A stretch of DNA of 64,000 bases, from the NCBI GenBank assembly GCA_017535315.1, contig JAFXUD010000012.1, positions 62,001 through 126,000 on the forward strand, in the 5' to 3' direction. This document shows, piece by piece, positions 40,944 through 50,400 of the stretch (the stretch's first letter is position 1; each line of letters begins with the position of its first letter). Made by a program: the position numbers and the translations under genes. The DNA is from Victivallales bacterium (GTDB lineage Bacteria; Verrucomicrobiota; Lentisphaeria; Oligosphaerales; Oligosphaeraceae). The notes below the pieces were generated by a model. It saw only the letters and a program-made list of their open reading frames with translations. It was not told the DNA's origin and did no database searches.

Positions 40944-43412
40944 ATGAACCTCACAAAACATCTTTTGCTGACCTGCGCATTGGCGGTCAGTTGCCTTGGC
41001 CAGAATCTTCTACAGAACCCGACCTTCGAGTTCCACTCGTTTGCCAACCACCGCCACGGGAAGGCCGTCAGCTTTTCCAGCAACAGCGTCGCTTTCTGGC
41101 ACCATAATGCCTATGGGGACATCACCGTCACCCGCGAGGCGCATATCGCCGCCAGCAAGCGCCCTGCATACGCCGTGCAGAACATCGTCTCCGTTGCACC
41201 TGGCAAGAGTTTCCACCAGGTGATACCGCTGTGCGAAGGAGGGCTCTCCCATAATGAGACACTTTCGCTGGCCGTCGGCGGCTGGCAAAGTGCTCCCAAG
41301 GGGGCCGTCGCCACCGTCGAGCTGCTGAAAATAGACAGCGAAGACGGCACTTGGACGCCTGGAAATTTCAGCTTCAGCGACAAGCGCACCTTCCCGAAGC
41401 ACGCCCGCGGTGAACTTGTGGTCGCGAAAACCTACAGTGTCAATGCGGATGCTACTGGCGCGTTCCGCATCACCATCCCGAACATCCTGCTGGAGGGGCA
41501 CTTCACGGAGGGCGAGGAATCCCACAGCGGCGACATGAACACCGTCGCTATCCGCGTCACTTTCGCCAATGCTTCGGAAAAGGACGAGGTGCTTTTCTGG
41601 GCGCCCGCACTGGTCAGAGGCGAAATGCCTGCGGCAGACGTGGTTCCCTCCGTGCGCCCGATGGAGCCGATGTTCCGCCACATCCCCAAGACCATGCAGA
41701 AGCTCTGGAAGGGCGAGAGCCTGCACATCATCCTCATGGGCAGCAGCATCGACCGCGGCAGCGCCAATCCGCCCATGTACCTGTATGACGAGGACCCCTC
41801 CTCCGAAACCTTCAAGCAGCCACTCTCCGAGAGAATCTTCGAGGCGCAGAGAATCGGTCGCCCCGAGCTGGACGGCTATTTCGGCTGGTGGCAGCACTAC
41901 TTCTCCTACGGCGGGCGCCTCCGCATGGAGCTGATGCGGAAGTTCGACCTCCCAATCTCGAAGCTCTGCCTCAACATGATGGCGTGCGACGGCTCCAACA
42001 TCGGGGAGGCCATGTCGGGCCTGGAAACCTACTGCACACTGGCGCAGCAACCAAGCGAAGGTAACAACGGCCACAAGGCGGGCACCACCTGGCAGGAGCT
42101 CTACCCAGAGCTTTTCACGCGCCCGCAAGGACCTGGGCCCGATTTGGTCATTTTGGGCTCTGGCGCCAACGAAAAGACGGACACCCCCGAGGAGTGTGCG
42201 GTCTTTGAGGCCACCATCCGCTGGATTCAGCAACGCTACCCCGACACCGAGTTCATCTTCTGCATGTTCCAGAACCGAGGCGGCTATACCCCCAATCCAG
42301 GGGATTTGCAGGCGCTGGCCTTGCGTTACCAGATTCCCTTCATGGACTTCGGCAAGCTGAACGATGACATGACGCGCCACTGCAACTCGCGCACGCTCGT
42401 TCCGAGGGATGGTCATCCGCAGGCTGTCGGACACTTCTTCTGGGCATACTGCCTGGAGAAGGCGTTCGAGTGCTGGGATCCCGTCCCCGCTGGCCAGGCA
42501 CAGCTTCGGCTGCCTTCCCGTATGCACAGGAACACCATCGGTTGGGAGGGCATAATCACCTCCTACCCAAAGACCAGCCCGCGCCTTGTGAATGGAACCT
42601 CTTTTGTCATTGACGACATGGCCTTCAATCTCTGGGCAACAGGCGGAACCGACAAGCAGCGTGGCGACGTGTTTGTGGATGGCAGAAAAGTCGGGAGTTA
42701 CCGTCCACAGGGCTATATCGACCTGCGCAACTCCTCCTTCCGCCATGGAAACCTCTCATTCGGCGACAGGCACATCGTCGAGCTCTCAGGTGAAAATGCC
42801 GCGCTTGTGGCGGTCGAGATGAAGACTATCGAAGGAAAGCGCTTCTTCCCAGTCTCCTCAACTCTCTGGAACGAAAAAGGCGAGGCCACGCCTTTTGCCT
42901 CCAAATGGGGCGCACCATACGGCGACGTACAGCTCCTGCTGAAGCCAGGCGAATCCGCCGAACTCACCCTGCCAGGAACCGATTTTTCCATCGCTTACTG
43001 CGATGCCCTGGAGGGCGGCAAACTGCTCGTCACCGTGGATGGCCAGGAGAAACTGGCCGTTGAAACCAATTCACCATTCAAGTTACAGGACGGCACGGAA
43101 CACTATTTGGAAAACCGCAAGGCCATCTGTGGACTTCCGTATGGTATGCACACCATTTCCGTGAAAGCTGAGGAAAACGATGTCATCCTGCTGGGGGCCT
43201 TCTCGTATGACACCCGCCCCAACAAGGAACGCGAACGCGTTGTGAATGGCGTAGCCGCACCTGGCGAAAAGGTGGTCTTCATCCCGCCCTTCAAGGCAAC
43301 GCCTGTCATCCATGCCTTTGGTGGCCTTAAGCTACGTGAGGCCACCCCAGATTATGCCCTCTTCGAGGCTCCAGACAAGGCAGTTGGCTCCTTCATGGCC
43401 ATCGGTGAATAA
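40944..43412 (+). CDS. Large secreted SGNH/GDSL hydrolase
   Basis: An 822-aa exported protein. The signal peptide (MNLTKHLLLTCALAVSCLGQ) is followed by a CBM-like beta-sandwich from LLQNPTFEFHS (residues 22-220). The SGNH domain then shows block I HIILMGSSIDRGS near residue 262, a block III-like LVILGSGANEKTD near 403, and block V DGHPQAVGHFF near 489 with Asp and His. A further 300-residue beta-rich C-terminal region follows. SGNH enzymes deacetylate or de-esterify glycans and lipids. An insertion of more than 100 residues between blocks I and III is larger than usual. The secreted location and CBM-like domain suggest polysaccharide esterase activity. Confidence 0.82.
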   Translation: MNLTKHLLLTCALAVSCLGQNLLQNPTFEFHSFANHRHGKAVSFSSNSVAFWHHNAYGDITVTREAHIAASKRPAYAVQNIVSVAPGKSFHQVIPLCEGGLSHNETLSLAVGGWQSAPKGAVATVELLKIDSEDGTWTPGNFSFSDKRTFPKHARGELVVAKTYSVNADATGAFRITIPNILLEGHFTEGEESHSGDMNTVAIRVTFANASEKDEVLFWAPALVRGEMPAADVVPSVRPMEPMFRHIPKTMQKLWKGESLHIILMGSSIDRGSANPPMYLYDEDPSSETFKQPLSERIFEAQRIGRPELDGYFGWWQHYFSYGGRLRMELMRKFDLPISKLCLNMMACDGSNIGEAMSGLETYCTLAQQPSEGNNGHKAGTTWQELYPELFTRPQGPGPDLVILGSGANEKTDTPEECAVFEATIRWIQQRYPDTEFIFCMFQNRGGYTPNPGDLQALALRYQIPFMDFGKLNDDMTRHCNSRTLVPRDGHPQAVGHFFWAYCLEKAFECWDPVPAGQAQLRLPSRMHRNTIGWEGIITSYPKTSPRLVNGTSFVIDDMAFNLWATGGTDKQRGDVFVDGRKVGSYRPQGYIDLRNSSFRHGNLSFGDRHIVELSGENAALVAVEMKTIEGKRFFPVSSTLWNEKGEATPFASKWGAPYGDVQLLLKPGESAELTLPGTDFSIAYCDALEGGKLLVTVDGQEKLAVETNSPFKLQDGTEHYLENRKAICGLPYGMHTISVKAEENDVILLGAFSYDTRPNKERERVVNGVAAPGEKVVFIPPFKATPVIHAFGGLKLREATPDYALFEAPDKAVGSFMAIGE

Positions 43413-43423
43413 CCAGATATAAT

Positions 43424-43460
43424 TACGAACGACGGGGGGCGCAGCCCCCCGTCGTTCGTA
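43424..43460. terminator. 17-bp perfect palindrome between convergent genes
   Basis: The left arm 43424-43440 (TACGAACGACGGGGGGC) and its exact reverse complement at 43444-43460 have a 3-nt loop. It lies 12 bp after the plus-strand SGNH stop and 4 bp from the minus-strand gene's stop, so it is well placed as a two-way terminator, although U-runs are absent. The arms recur in the GC-rich elements at 38764 and 55866. Confidence 0.7.
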
Positions 43461-43463
43461 GCC

Positions 43464-44504
43464 CTATTTCAGCCTTTGCCAGTTGGTATGGTTGAATAGC
43501 GCGTTGCTGTTAGGATCGAAGCTTGACGTGCTGGCATTAGGCGTATTGAAGCCCGTGTTATGGTAAATCACCTCATTGTCGCTGTTAATCCATGCATGGT
43601 CATAGTGGCTATCGACGAACATCTTCTCACCAGTATTTGGGTTCGACACCGTATCCACGTCACGAATGTATTCAGACCATCTGTCCCGCACACGGTCCAA
43701 CGTACTCGATGTCGAGGAGGCAATCTCCAGCTGCTTGTTTCGTATCTCATTCTGGACACGGAGCCAGTTTGCCGTCCTCTGTGCGGCGATTTGATTGACC
43801 ATTTCCGTAAAATGGGGGTTCATTTGGATGCTCTTGACAATCTTCTCCAGCTTCTGCAGCGTTGCCTTTTCCTGTTCTGGTGGACAACTGAACGACATAG
43901 GCATCAGTAGTTCCACAACAGTTGTGAACCCCATGCCAGGACGATTCTCCGTCGCAAGCATCGGCAGGGAAAAGGCGACGATGTATTTTTTCCCGTCACG
44001 TTCCCCTTCATAGTGGAAGAAAAGCTCGGTGAACAGGAAATTGGTAGGCCGTATTCCATGCTGTTGCGCCATCTTCATGCGGGACTCAATTAGGCCCCTA
44101 TCGGGTTCACGTTGATTGAAATGCGCCTCCACCAAACGCAGATTGGCCAGATTATGGTCTTTCTGGACAGTTTGCAGCAACGTGTTGGGCAGTATATTTG
44201 GATTCTGCAGAAAAGGTACTTGGCGAATCTGGCCTGTTGCGGGGAGCAGGTTCAGGGAGGAGAAGATAATCTTGACCTGTTGGTCAGGCGACATGGTCCA
44301 CACATACCAATTGACGGGTTGTGCTGGCGACGTTGTCCAGTTTGTCTTGCCGCCTGTCATCCAATTGGGCTCCACTGGATAGCTTAAAACTGGTATCTGG
44401 GTCCGCTGATCAACAAGATAAAATTGGCCTGCCGCCTTTTGAGCAAAAGCGGAAAACGCCATACCCAATACTGCCAAACTCACAAGAAATCTGTTAAAAC
44501 GCAT
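43464..44504 (-). CDS. Secreted protein of unknown function
   Basis: A 346-aa protein with a signal peptide (MRFNRFLVSLAVLGMAFSAFAQ). I do not recognise the mature region. It alternates beta-rich parts (FYLVDQRTQIPVLSYPVEPNW, KYIVAFSLPMLATENRPGMGFTTVVELLMPM) with a helical stretch (EQEKATLQKLEKIVKSIQMNPHFTEMVNQIAAQRTANWLRVQNEI) and ends in an Asn/Ser-rich tail, GFNTPNASTSSFDPNSNALFNHTNW. AAGGAG precedes the ATG. A MITE with its 8-bp duplication lies 18 bp upstream of the start codon, so transcription must come through or from that element or from metK. Confidence 0.7.
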   Translation of the reverse strand: MRFNRFLVSLAVLGMAFSAFAQKAAGQFYLVDQRTQIPVLSYPVEPNWMTGGKTNWTTSPAQPVNWYVWTMSPDQQVKIIFSSLNLLPATGQIRQVPFLQNPNILPNTLLQTVQKDHNLANLRLVEAHFNQREPDRGLIESRMKMAQQHGIRPTNFLFTELFFHYEGERDGKKYIVAFSLPMLATENRPGMGFTTVVELLMPMSFSCPPEQEKATLQKLEKIVKSIQMNPHFTEMVNQIAAQRTANWLRVQNEIRNKQLEIASSTSSTLDRVRDRWSEYIRDVDTVSNPNTGEKMFVDSHYDHAWINSDNEVIYHNTGFNTPNASTSSFDPNSNALFNHTNWQRLK

Positions 44505-44530
44505 TTGTCATCTCCTTATTGACAATCTTT

Positions 44531-44726
44531 GTAACTATTCAGAAGGGTAAGCCGCGTAGCGGCAACAAGAATTTAGCCGTGGGTGGAGCGAGCGCCTCTG
44601 GCGCGAGCGAAACCCACGGGCTAGCGATACCCCAGTTCCTTTGCGCCGTGCCGCGTAGCGAAGCGGAGCGGCAAGGCGCAGAAAATCTTGCGGTCAGTGC
44701 CAATATGCCCCCTTATAAATCGTTAC
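44531..44726. mobile_element. IS66-type MITE, 196 bp, with 8-bp target duplication
   Basis: The left end is GTAACTATTCAGAAGGG; the right end (CCCTTATAAATCGTTAC) is its imperfect reverse complement. The direct repeat CAATCTTT flanks it exactly (44523-44530 and 44727-44734). Termini starting GTAA and 8-bp duplications are typical of IS66-family transposition. The core has stacked hairpins including CCGTGGGT/ACCCACGG and GCGCC/GGCGC. There is no gene inside. It sits between the metK stop and the start of the 43464-44504 gene. Confidence 0.9.
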
Positions 44727-44752
44727 CAATCTTTTTCCCGAGAGGTAAAAAT

Positions 44753-45943
44753 TTACTTTCCGAAAAAAGCACGGAGGACGGCAATCTTGTCAGTCTTCTC
44801 CCAGGGGAAACCGTCGCGCCCGAAATGACCATACGAAGCTGCCTGCTCATAGCGCCAGCCTTTTCCAGGAACCTTAAGGTTTAGTTGTTCTGAAATGGCA
44901 CGCGGACGGAAATCGAAGATTTTGCCACTTGCAAGCATTTCACGCAGGGCGGCTTCTTCAACTATTCCCGTACCAAAGGTGTTCACGAAGTAGTTAAGGG
45001 GGCGGGCTACACCAATACTGTAGGCAACCTGGATTTCACAGCGCTTGGCCAGGCCTGCTGCTACGATGTTCTTTGCTGCATAGCGCGCCATATAACTGGC
45101 CGAACGATCTACCTTGGAGGGATCCTTGCCCGAAAAGGCGCCGCCGCCATGTCTCCCCATGCCTCCGTAGGTGTCAACGATGATTTTGCGTCCTGTCAGA
45201 CCACAGTCGCCATCAGGGCCGCCGGTGACAAAATCGCCGCAGCTGTTGATGTGGCAATTCTCGCCCTTCAGGTCAAAATCCTGTAAAAGGTTGGCTGGAA
45301 TGACCTGAGGTACCACCTCGCGTACGAAGGCGCGCACTTTCTCCAAGGTGCCTGCGTCATGCTGATGTGCCACCACCAGGTCGGTGACTTCCAGCGGCTT
45401 GCCTTCCTCGCTATATGCGATGCTGACCTGGCTTTTGGCGTCGGGACGCAGAAAATCGGCTTTTCCATTATGGCGCAACTCCGCCATTTTTTCCACGATA
45501 CGGTGCGCGTAGAAGATAGGCGCTGGCATCAGGGCAGGGGTCTCGTCACATGCGTACCCGAACATCAGTCCCTGGTCGCCCGCTCCTTGCTCGGCACCGT
45601 TGTCCGTCGCGTGGGTCACGCCGCGGTTGATGTCGGGGGATTGCGTATGGACGCGAACATCTATGGTAGCCTCATCCACCGAGAAGCCAATGCCCTTCTT
45701 GTCATAGCCGATGCGCTTGATGACATTGCGAGCCAGTTGTGCGTAATCAACCTTTGCACGAGTGGCGATTTCACCTGCAATCACTACATAGTTGGTGGTG
45801 GCAAGCGTCTCACATGCGACGTGGCTCTCAGGATCACCCATCAGGCAGGCATCGACCACCGCGTCGGAAATCTGGTCACACAACTTGTCTGGATGACCTT
45901 CGGAGACGGATTCGGAGGTGAATGTATAAGCGATTTTGCCCAT
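44753..45943 (-). CDS. metK: S-adenosylmethionine synthase
   Basis: A 396-aa methionine adenosyltransferase making SAM from methionine and ATP. Signatures are TSESVSEGHPDKLCDQISDAVVDA at the N-terminus, the GAGDQGLMFGYACDET hexapeptide-type motif near residue 118, and the P-loop-like GGGAFSGKDPSKVDRSA near residue 270. Length is normal. AGGAG precedes the ATG. The gene is controlled by a SAM riboswitch with a terminator in its leader (45978-46157), so high SAM should shut it off. It is monocistronic or reads through into the secreted gene downstream past the MITE. Confidence 0.97.
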   Translation of the reverse strand: MGKIAYTFTSESVSEGHPDKLCDQISDAVVDACLMGDPESHVACETLATTNYVVIAGEIATRAKVDYAQLARNVIKRIGYDKKGIGFSVDEATIDVRVHTQSPDINRGVTHATDNGAEQGAGDQGLMFGYACDETPALMPAPIFYAHRIVEKMAELRHNGKADFLRPDAKSQVSIAYSEEGKPLEVTDLVVAHQHDAGTLEKVRAFVREVVPQVIPANLLQDFDLKGENCHINSCGDFVTGGPDGDCGLTGRKIIVDTYGGMGRHGGGAFSGKDPSKVDRSASYMARYAAKNIVAAGLAKRCEIQVAYSIGVARPLNYFVNTFGTGIVEEAALREMLASGKIFDFRPRAISEQLNLKVPGKGWRYEQAASYGHFGRDGFPWEKTDKIAVLRAFFGK

Positions 45944-45977
45944 GTTTTGCTCCTATGTTTATATGGTTTTCGAATAC

Positions 45978-46011
45978 AAAAAAAGCCCCGCGATGCGTTC
46001 CATCACGGGGC
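45978..46011 (-). terminator. Riboswitch-controlled terminator before metK
   Basis: The stem GCCCCG/CGGGGC (45985-45990 and 46006-46011), with an inner GATG/CATC pairing, is followed on the minus strand by seven T. It lies between the SAM aptamer and the metK start, the expected expression-platform position. Confidence 0.88.
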
Positions 46012-46051
46012 GAAAGTGCAAATTGTCAGGTCGCGAACTCTTTGACTTAAC

Positions 46052-46157
46052 GTCCACATCACTGCTAGCACCGTTGAGTTCACGTTGCAAGGCTACAGCC
46101 TTTGCGCGAAAACCGGTTGCTGGACCATTTCAAGCCAGTGGTCTCTCTTGATGAAAT
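46052..46157 (-). promoter_or_regulatory. SAM riboswitch (SAM-I/SAM-IV clan) controlling metK
   Basis: On the minus strand the aptamer starts CATCAAGAGAG, continues with ACTGGC...TGAAA...CAGCAACC, a P3 hairpin (GCAAAGGC/GCCTTGC), and the conserved GGTGCTA. These are the conserved elements of the SAM-I clan. The aptamer lies between a strong promoter and a terminator hairpin, in front of the SAM synthase gene, which is the classic arrangement. Whether it is SAM-I, SAM-IV or a I-IV variant needs covariance scoring. Confidence 0.88.
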
Positions 46158-46172
46158 GCAATGCTACTATCT

Positions 46173-46200
46173 AGTATAATGCAAATGACGGAAAAATCAA
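46173..46200 (-). promoter_or_regulatory. Promoter of the metK riboswitch transcript
   Basis: TTGATT (-35, 46195-46200) and TATACT (-10, 46173-46178) are separated by 16 bp on the minus strand. The predicted start falls about 8 nt before the aptamer. Confidence 0.65.
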
Positions 46201-46228
46201 ATCGCCACAGCGTTTTTTCCTGTCCTGT

Positions 46229-46252
46229 GCGCCGCGCTTCAGCGCGGCGGAA
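46229..46252. terminator. GC-rich hairpin downstream of the epimerase gene
   Basis: GCCGCGCT / AGCGCGGC with a 2-nt loop, about 40 bp after the epimerase stop (minus strand). There is no T-run directly after, so it is a weak terminator candidate. It completes the account of the 345-bp gap 45944-46288. Confidence 0.45.
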
Positions 46253-46288
46253 ACCTGGGAGTTGGCATCCGCAGCACAGAAGAGGTTC

Positions 46289-47266
46289 CTACGCCTTTGC
46301 GAGGATATGGTCGTAGATGGCATTGATTTTGGGGTCGGGCACCATGCGCGAGGGTTCTTCGCGGAACCAGGCGATGGATTCGCGGATGCCGTCGCGGAAG
46401 GGGATTCTGCACTGGAAATCTGGGACGATGCGCTTTAGCTTCGCGCAGTCGAATACACCGTGGTTCGCTTTGTCGCCCTTGAGCTTGGCAACCATCATCG
46501 GCTCAATGCCGCAGATCACATCCGTCGGGATGTGGCGTATGTCCGCTTCATCAACGCCGACGGCATTGACGATTTCCGCCATGATCTGGTTCCAGGTCAG
46601 CACCATGTCGGAGGTTATCTGGAACGCCTCCCCGAAAGCTGCCTGATTGCCGACAAGCCCTGCAAAGCCAACCGCAAAATCACGCGTATGCGTCAGCGTC
46701 CAGAGGTTCTGTCCGTCGTCGTGTATGAAGACAGGAAGCTTATGCTCCAGACGCCAGGCCAGCGTGTAGCCTGCACTGGTGACAGGGTTCGGTATCCAGC
46801 GGTGCGAATAGGTGTGCGCAGGACGGACAATCGTCAGCGGAAGGTTCTTGTCCGCTGCCGCGCTGCGGAAGAACACCTCGCACTGTTCCTTGAGGCGTCC
46901 GTATTCAGAAAACTCATTGCCCTGTGGATCGTTCTCGGTGATAGGCAATTTTGGAGCGGGCTTGCTATAGACGCATATCGTGCTTACAAAGATGTATTGG
47001 GCACAGCGCCCTGCCAACGCCTCCCAGGCCAGCTTCGCCTGGTCGGGGTTGTAGGTGGTAAAGTCGGCCACGACATCGAAAGTCTTGTCGCCAATGGCGT
47101 TCTTCAATGCGCCTGGTTCATAGCGGTCCGCCACGATGGAGTGGAAGCCCTGCGGGACGGGGTTGTGTCCCCGCGTGACCAACGTGACCTCATTACCGCG
47201 CCTAAGCATCAGCTCCGCGCTGTCCGACGAAAGATTGCCTGTACCGCCCAATACGAGTATCTTCAC
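46289..47266 (-). CDS. NAD-dependent epimerase/dehydratase family protein (extended SDR)
   Basis: About 325 aa from a GTG at 47266 preceded by AAGGAAG at good spacing; the open frame extends 41 codons upstream but that part has no family features. The Rossmann motif ILVLGGTGNLSSDSAELML is at the very N-terminus, the catalytic region is YIFVSTICVYSK near residue 95, and IVRPAHTYSHRW is near residue 150. The usual YxxxK is hard to place, with EYGRLKEQCE near residue 120 the best candidate. It resembles sugar-nucleotide or isoflavone-reductase-like members. The substrate is unknown. It is divergent from the Tol-like operon and not obviously linked to it. Confidence 0.8.
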   Translation of the reverse strand: MKILVLGGTGNLSSDSAELMLRRGNEVTLVTRGHNPVPQGFHSIVADRYEPGALKNAIGDKTFDVVADFTTYNPDQAKLAWEALAGRCAQYIFVSTICVYSKPAPKLPITENDPQGNEFSEYGRLKEQCEVFFRSAAADKNLPLTIVRPAHTYSHRWIPNPVTSAGYTLAWRLEHKLPVFIHDDGQNLWTLTHTRDFAVGFAGLVGNQAAFGEAFQITSDMVLTWNQIMAEIVNAVGVDEADIRHIPTDVICGIEPMMVAKLKGDKANHGVFDCAKLKRIVPDFQCRIPFRDGIRESIAWFREEPSRMVPDPKINAIYDHILAKA

Positions 47267-47417
47267 TGCTGTTCTTCCTTTTGGTTTAATTGCTAATTGC
47301 AAATTATTGCTTAATATACTCCTAAAATGCTTTTTTTGCAAAAGGCATTTGTTTTTGCCAAAAAACATACTACAATATAAAAAGCACAATATATGCTCAT
47401 TTGAACGTCAAGAAACG

Positions 47418-47433
47418 TATTCCAATTGGAATA
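47418..47433. promoter_or_regulatory. Perfect 16-bp palindrome upstream of the Tol-like operon
   Basis: TATTCCAATTGGAATA is a perfect dyad 32 bp before the start of the 1366-aa gene and in the 198-bp divergent region with the epimerase gene. Its form suits a dimeric repressor site. A weak promoter (TTGCCA-15-TATAAA, 47355-47381) lies just upstream. Confidence 0.5.
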
Positions 47434-47464
47434 GTCATATCCAAAACAAACTGTTGGAGGTAGT

Positions 47465-50400
47465 ATGCGTATAGGTTCAGAAGAAAAGAGGAAAGTCGGC
47501 AAAAAGCTGCTTTTGGCAGTATGCTCTTCGCTTTTCCTGTTTTCAGCCAATCTGCTGGCTATTGACGAATTTGCGCTGGATTTGGAGTTTATCCGCGCGT
47601 TGGGTGAAATCGAGTTCTCCGATTACGTCCAGATGCAGCTTCAGCAGATGTCCAAGAAGTATCCCGATAAAAAGGATGCCATTGGTCTTGAGACTGCGCG
47701 CTACTACTATAACACAGGCAAGGTGGCTGATGCCGACAAGATCATCAACGCCTTCCCGAAAACCTCTGAATTTTATACGGATGCCGTGCTGCTGAAAGCA
47801 GAAGCCGCCTTTGCGCGCAAGCGGCTGGCCGATGCCGATAAGGCCTACAAGGAATACTTCACAAAGATTCCGACCGCCCCGCAGAAGGGCAAGGCCGCCA
47901 AAAACGAGTTCAAGCGTGCCGTCATGCTCTACAGCCGTGTTCTCAAGGAGATGGGAAAGGGCAAGGAGGCCGCCGATATCCTCAGCAAACTCGAAGGGAT
48001 GGACGGCATGGGCGGCGATGACCGCCAGATGGATTTCCTTAAACTGCAGGCCACCATCGATGCCGAGGCCAATAAGCTGGAAGACCATAAGCCGATTGAT
48101 GTGAAGGGACTCAATGAAACGCTAACCAAGCTGAAATCCCTCCAATTCGTCCGTGACGGCGCTGGCGCTTCTGCCTATCTCCAGTATGCGCGCGGCCAGA
48201 TTCTGCTGGGCAGAAATGCCGCCAACAATGCGATGAGAGCCAAGAAGCCCGCCGACTGCGCCAAGATCAACAACTTCAAGGAGGCCATCAAGACCATCAA
48301 GATGGCGGATTCCTTCCTGGAGGAGATGGAAAATACCATGCCGAAGAACGAGCGTGCGACCAAGTCCCCTGTCGCAGAGGCCATGTACTACAAGGCCCTT
48401 GCCATCTACTACCAAGGCGTGGCAACGCACTTCAGCGGCAATGCGGAGCTCGGTAAAAAACAGGTCCTCGGCGCTGCCAAGTACCTGGAGGCTCTGCTGG
48501 AGAACTATCCCGATACCGTCCTTCGCAAGGACATCATGCTGACCCAGAACGACTGCAGCAGATTTGCCGAGAAAATGTACCAGGAGAAAATCGAGATTTC
48601 ACAGGGCGACGGCGGCGAGGCCATCGACCTGAAAATCGAGCAGGCGCAGACGCTTTTCGCGAATGGCGACTACCAGAACTGCATCCCAATCTACCTGGAA
48701 GCCGTCCGCGCTGGACGCCGCAGCCGCAAACTCCCCAATGTCGTCATGCGCCTCTCTATCGCCTACGCGCAGTTGGACATGCTTGACCACGCGGAGGCAC
48801 TTGTCTCATACGTCGCCGATGCCATGCCCAAGGAAGCAGGCTCGGCAGATGCCGCCTACAGGCTTGGTGGCATCCTCTTCGAGCGTAGCCGCAAGGAACA
48901 GAATCCCCTTCGCAAGAACGAGCTTCAGGCCCGTGCCATCAACGTTTGGGACCTCTTCGTGAAACTGGACCCAGCCCATCAGAAGGCCCCCGACGTCGCC
49001 TTTGCTGTCGCAGAGCTACAGTATCAAAAGGGCAGCGAACTGGTCGCGAAGTCCAACCAGGAGAAAGACACGGCCAAGAAACAGGCCTTGCAGCAGCAGG
49101 CCATCCAGGCCTTCTATGACGCCATTCCGCTTTACCAGCGCTTGACAGAGGTCTTCAGTGCCTTCGACAAGGGCATTCGCGCCTACTACAAGTTGGGCTG
49201 GATCTACCACACCATCAACACCAGCCCGAAGGAACTTGTCGCAGGGTTGAAGGACAAATACGGCGCACCTCTACCCGAGACGAACTTCGCGCAGCTGGGC
49301 ACCGAGGCCTTCAACTCCTATTACGAGGAGGAGGCGGACACCTCCAACGAACGTAGCGACGACCGTCTCCAGGCGAAATTCCGCGCGGCTGAGCTTTCCC
49401 TTTATGGAGACAGTCCGCTGGATGCTCTCCCGCACCTGCAGGAAATCGTTGGCCTGTTCCAAGGCGGGAAGGGCAAGGAGAAAGGCATCAACGTCGGCAC
49501 GGCAAAGGCGAAGGGTATCCTGGAGGATGCAATGGCCTACATGCCGTGGGCGTATGACCTGGCTGGTGAAAAGGAACGCCAGCCTATTGTCGCCCTCAAG
49601 GAGCAGCAGGAGACCTTCCGCTCCAGAAGCCGTGCTGCCAAGCGTTCAGCCGAACAGGCAAAAGGTGAGTTGACGGCCCTTGCAAAGCAGAAAGAGGAAC
49701 TGGCCGAAGAGGAGAAGAATATCGCGCAGATTGTCTTTGAGGCTTCGCTCGACTTCCAGGCAATGGCGAAGGAGCAGATGAAAGAGCGAATCGCCAAGAT
49801 GGAAAGCATGCCTGCCGCCGAAAAGCAGCGTGAACAGCAGGAAATCAACAACGAAATCCAGAACAGGCTGGCTGGCCTCGAACAGCAGAAGGTCGATACC
49901 CTGAAGGGTGACCAGACCTCCATTGACGAATCGCTGCCTCTCCTGGAAAACAGCAAGGCGGAATTCGAACGCGCCCTGGAGAGTGCCAAGGCAAGTGAAA
50001 CAGAGCAGAAAAACTCCTATGCAACCTTGAAGGCTTCATTGGAGAAACAGGCCAAGGAGTACAAGGCCCTTTCTGATGAAATCAGCAAGGTCGAACGCGA
50101 AGCAGTCGATGCGGAGGCGGAAAAGCAGCGTCTTGAAGCTGACAACGACAATGCGGAGGCCCTTGCAGCTGCCATGAAGAGGCTGGAGGTCGCCTACAAG
50201 GAGAAGGCGGAGAAGGCCTCGCCTGAAATCCTCAAGAAGGCAGAGGATATGGAGAAGAATCTTATGGGCATAAAACTGGAGGAGGCTGATGCAGCCGAAG
50301 GGCTCAAGACCGCCGCCTTTGCCGTCAAGGCCAATGCCCTTCGCCTGGAGATTGCTAACACCCGCATAGAGGTTACAAAGAGGCGGAAAAACTTGAATGC

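Noticed and set aside
41010-42746. 578-codon open frame on the minus strand opposite the SGNH gene
   Set aside because: The plus-strand protein has a signal peptide and all SGNH blocks; the antisense translation is Arg/Val/Ala-rich without any family motif.
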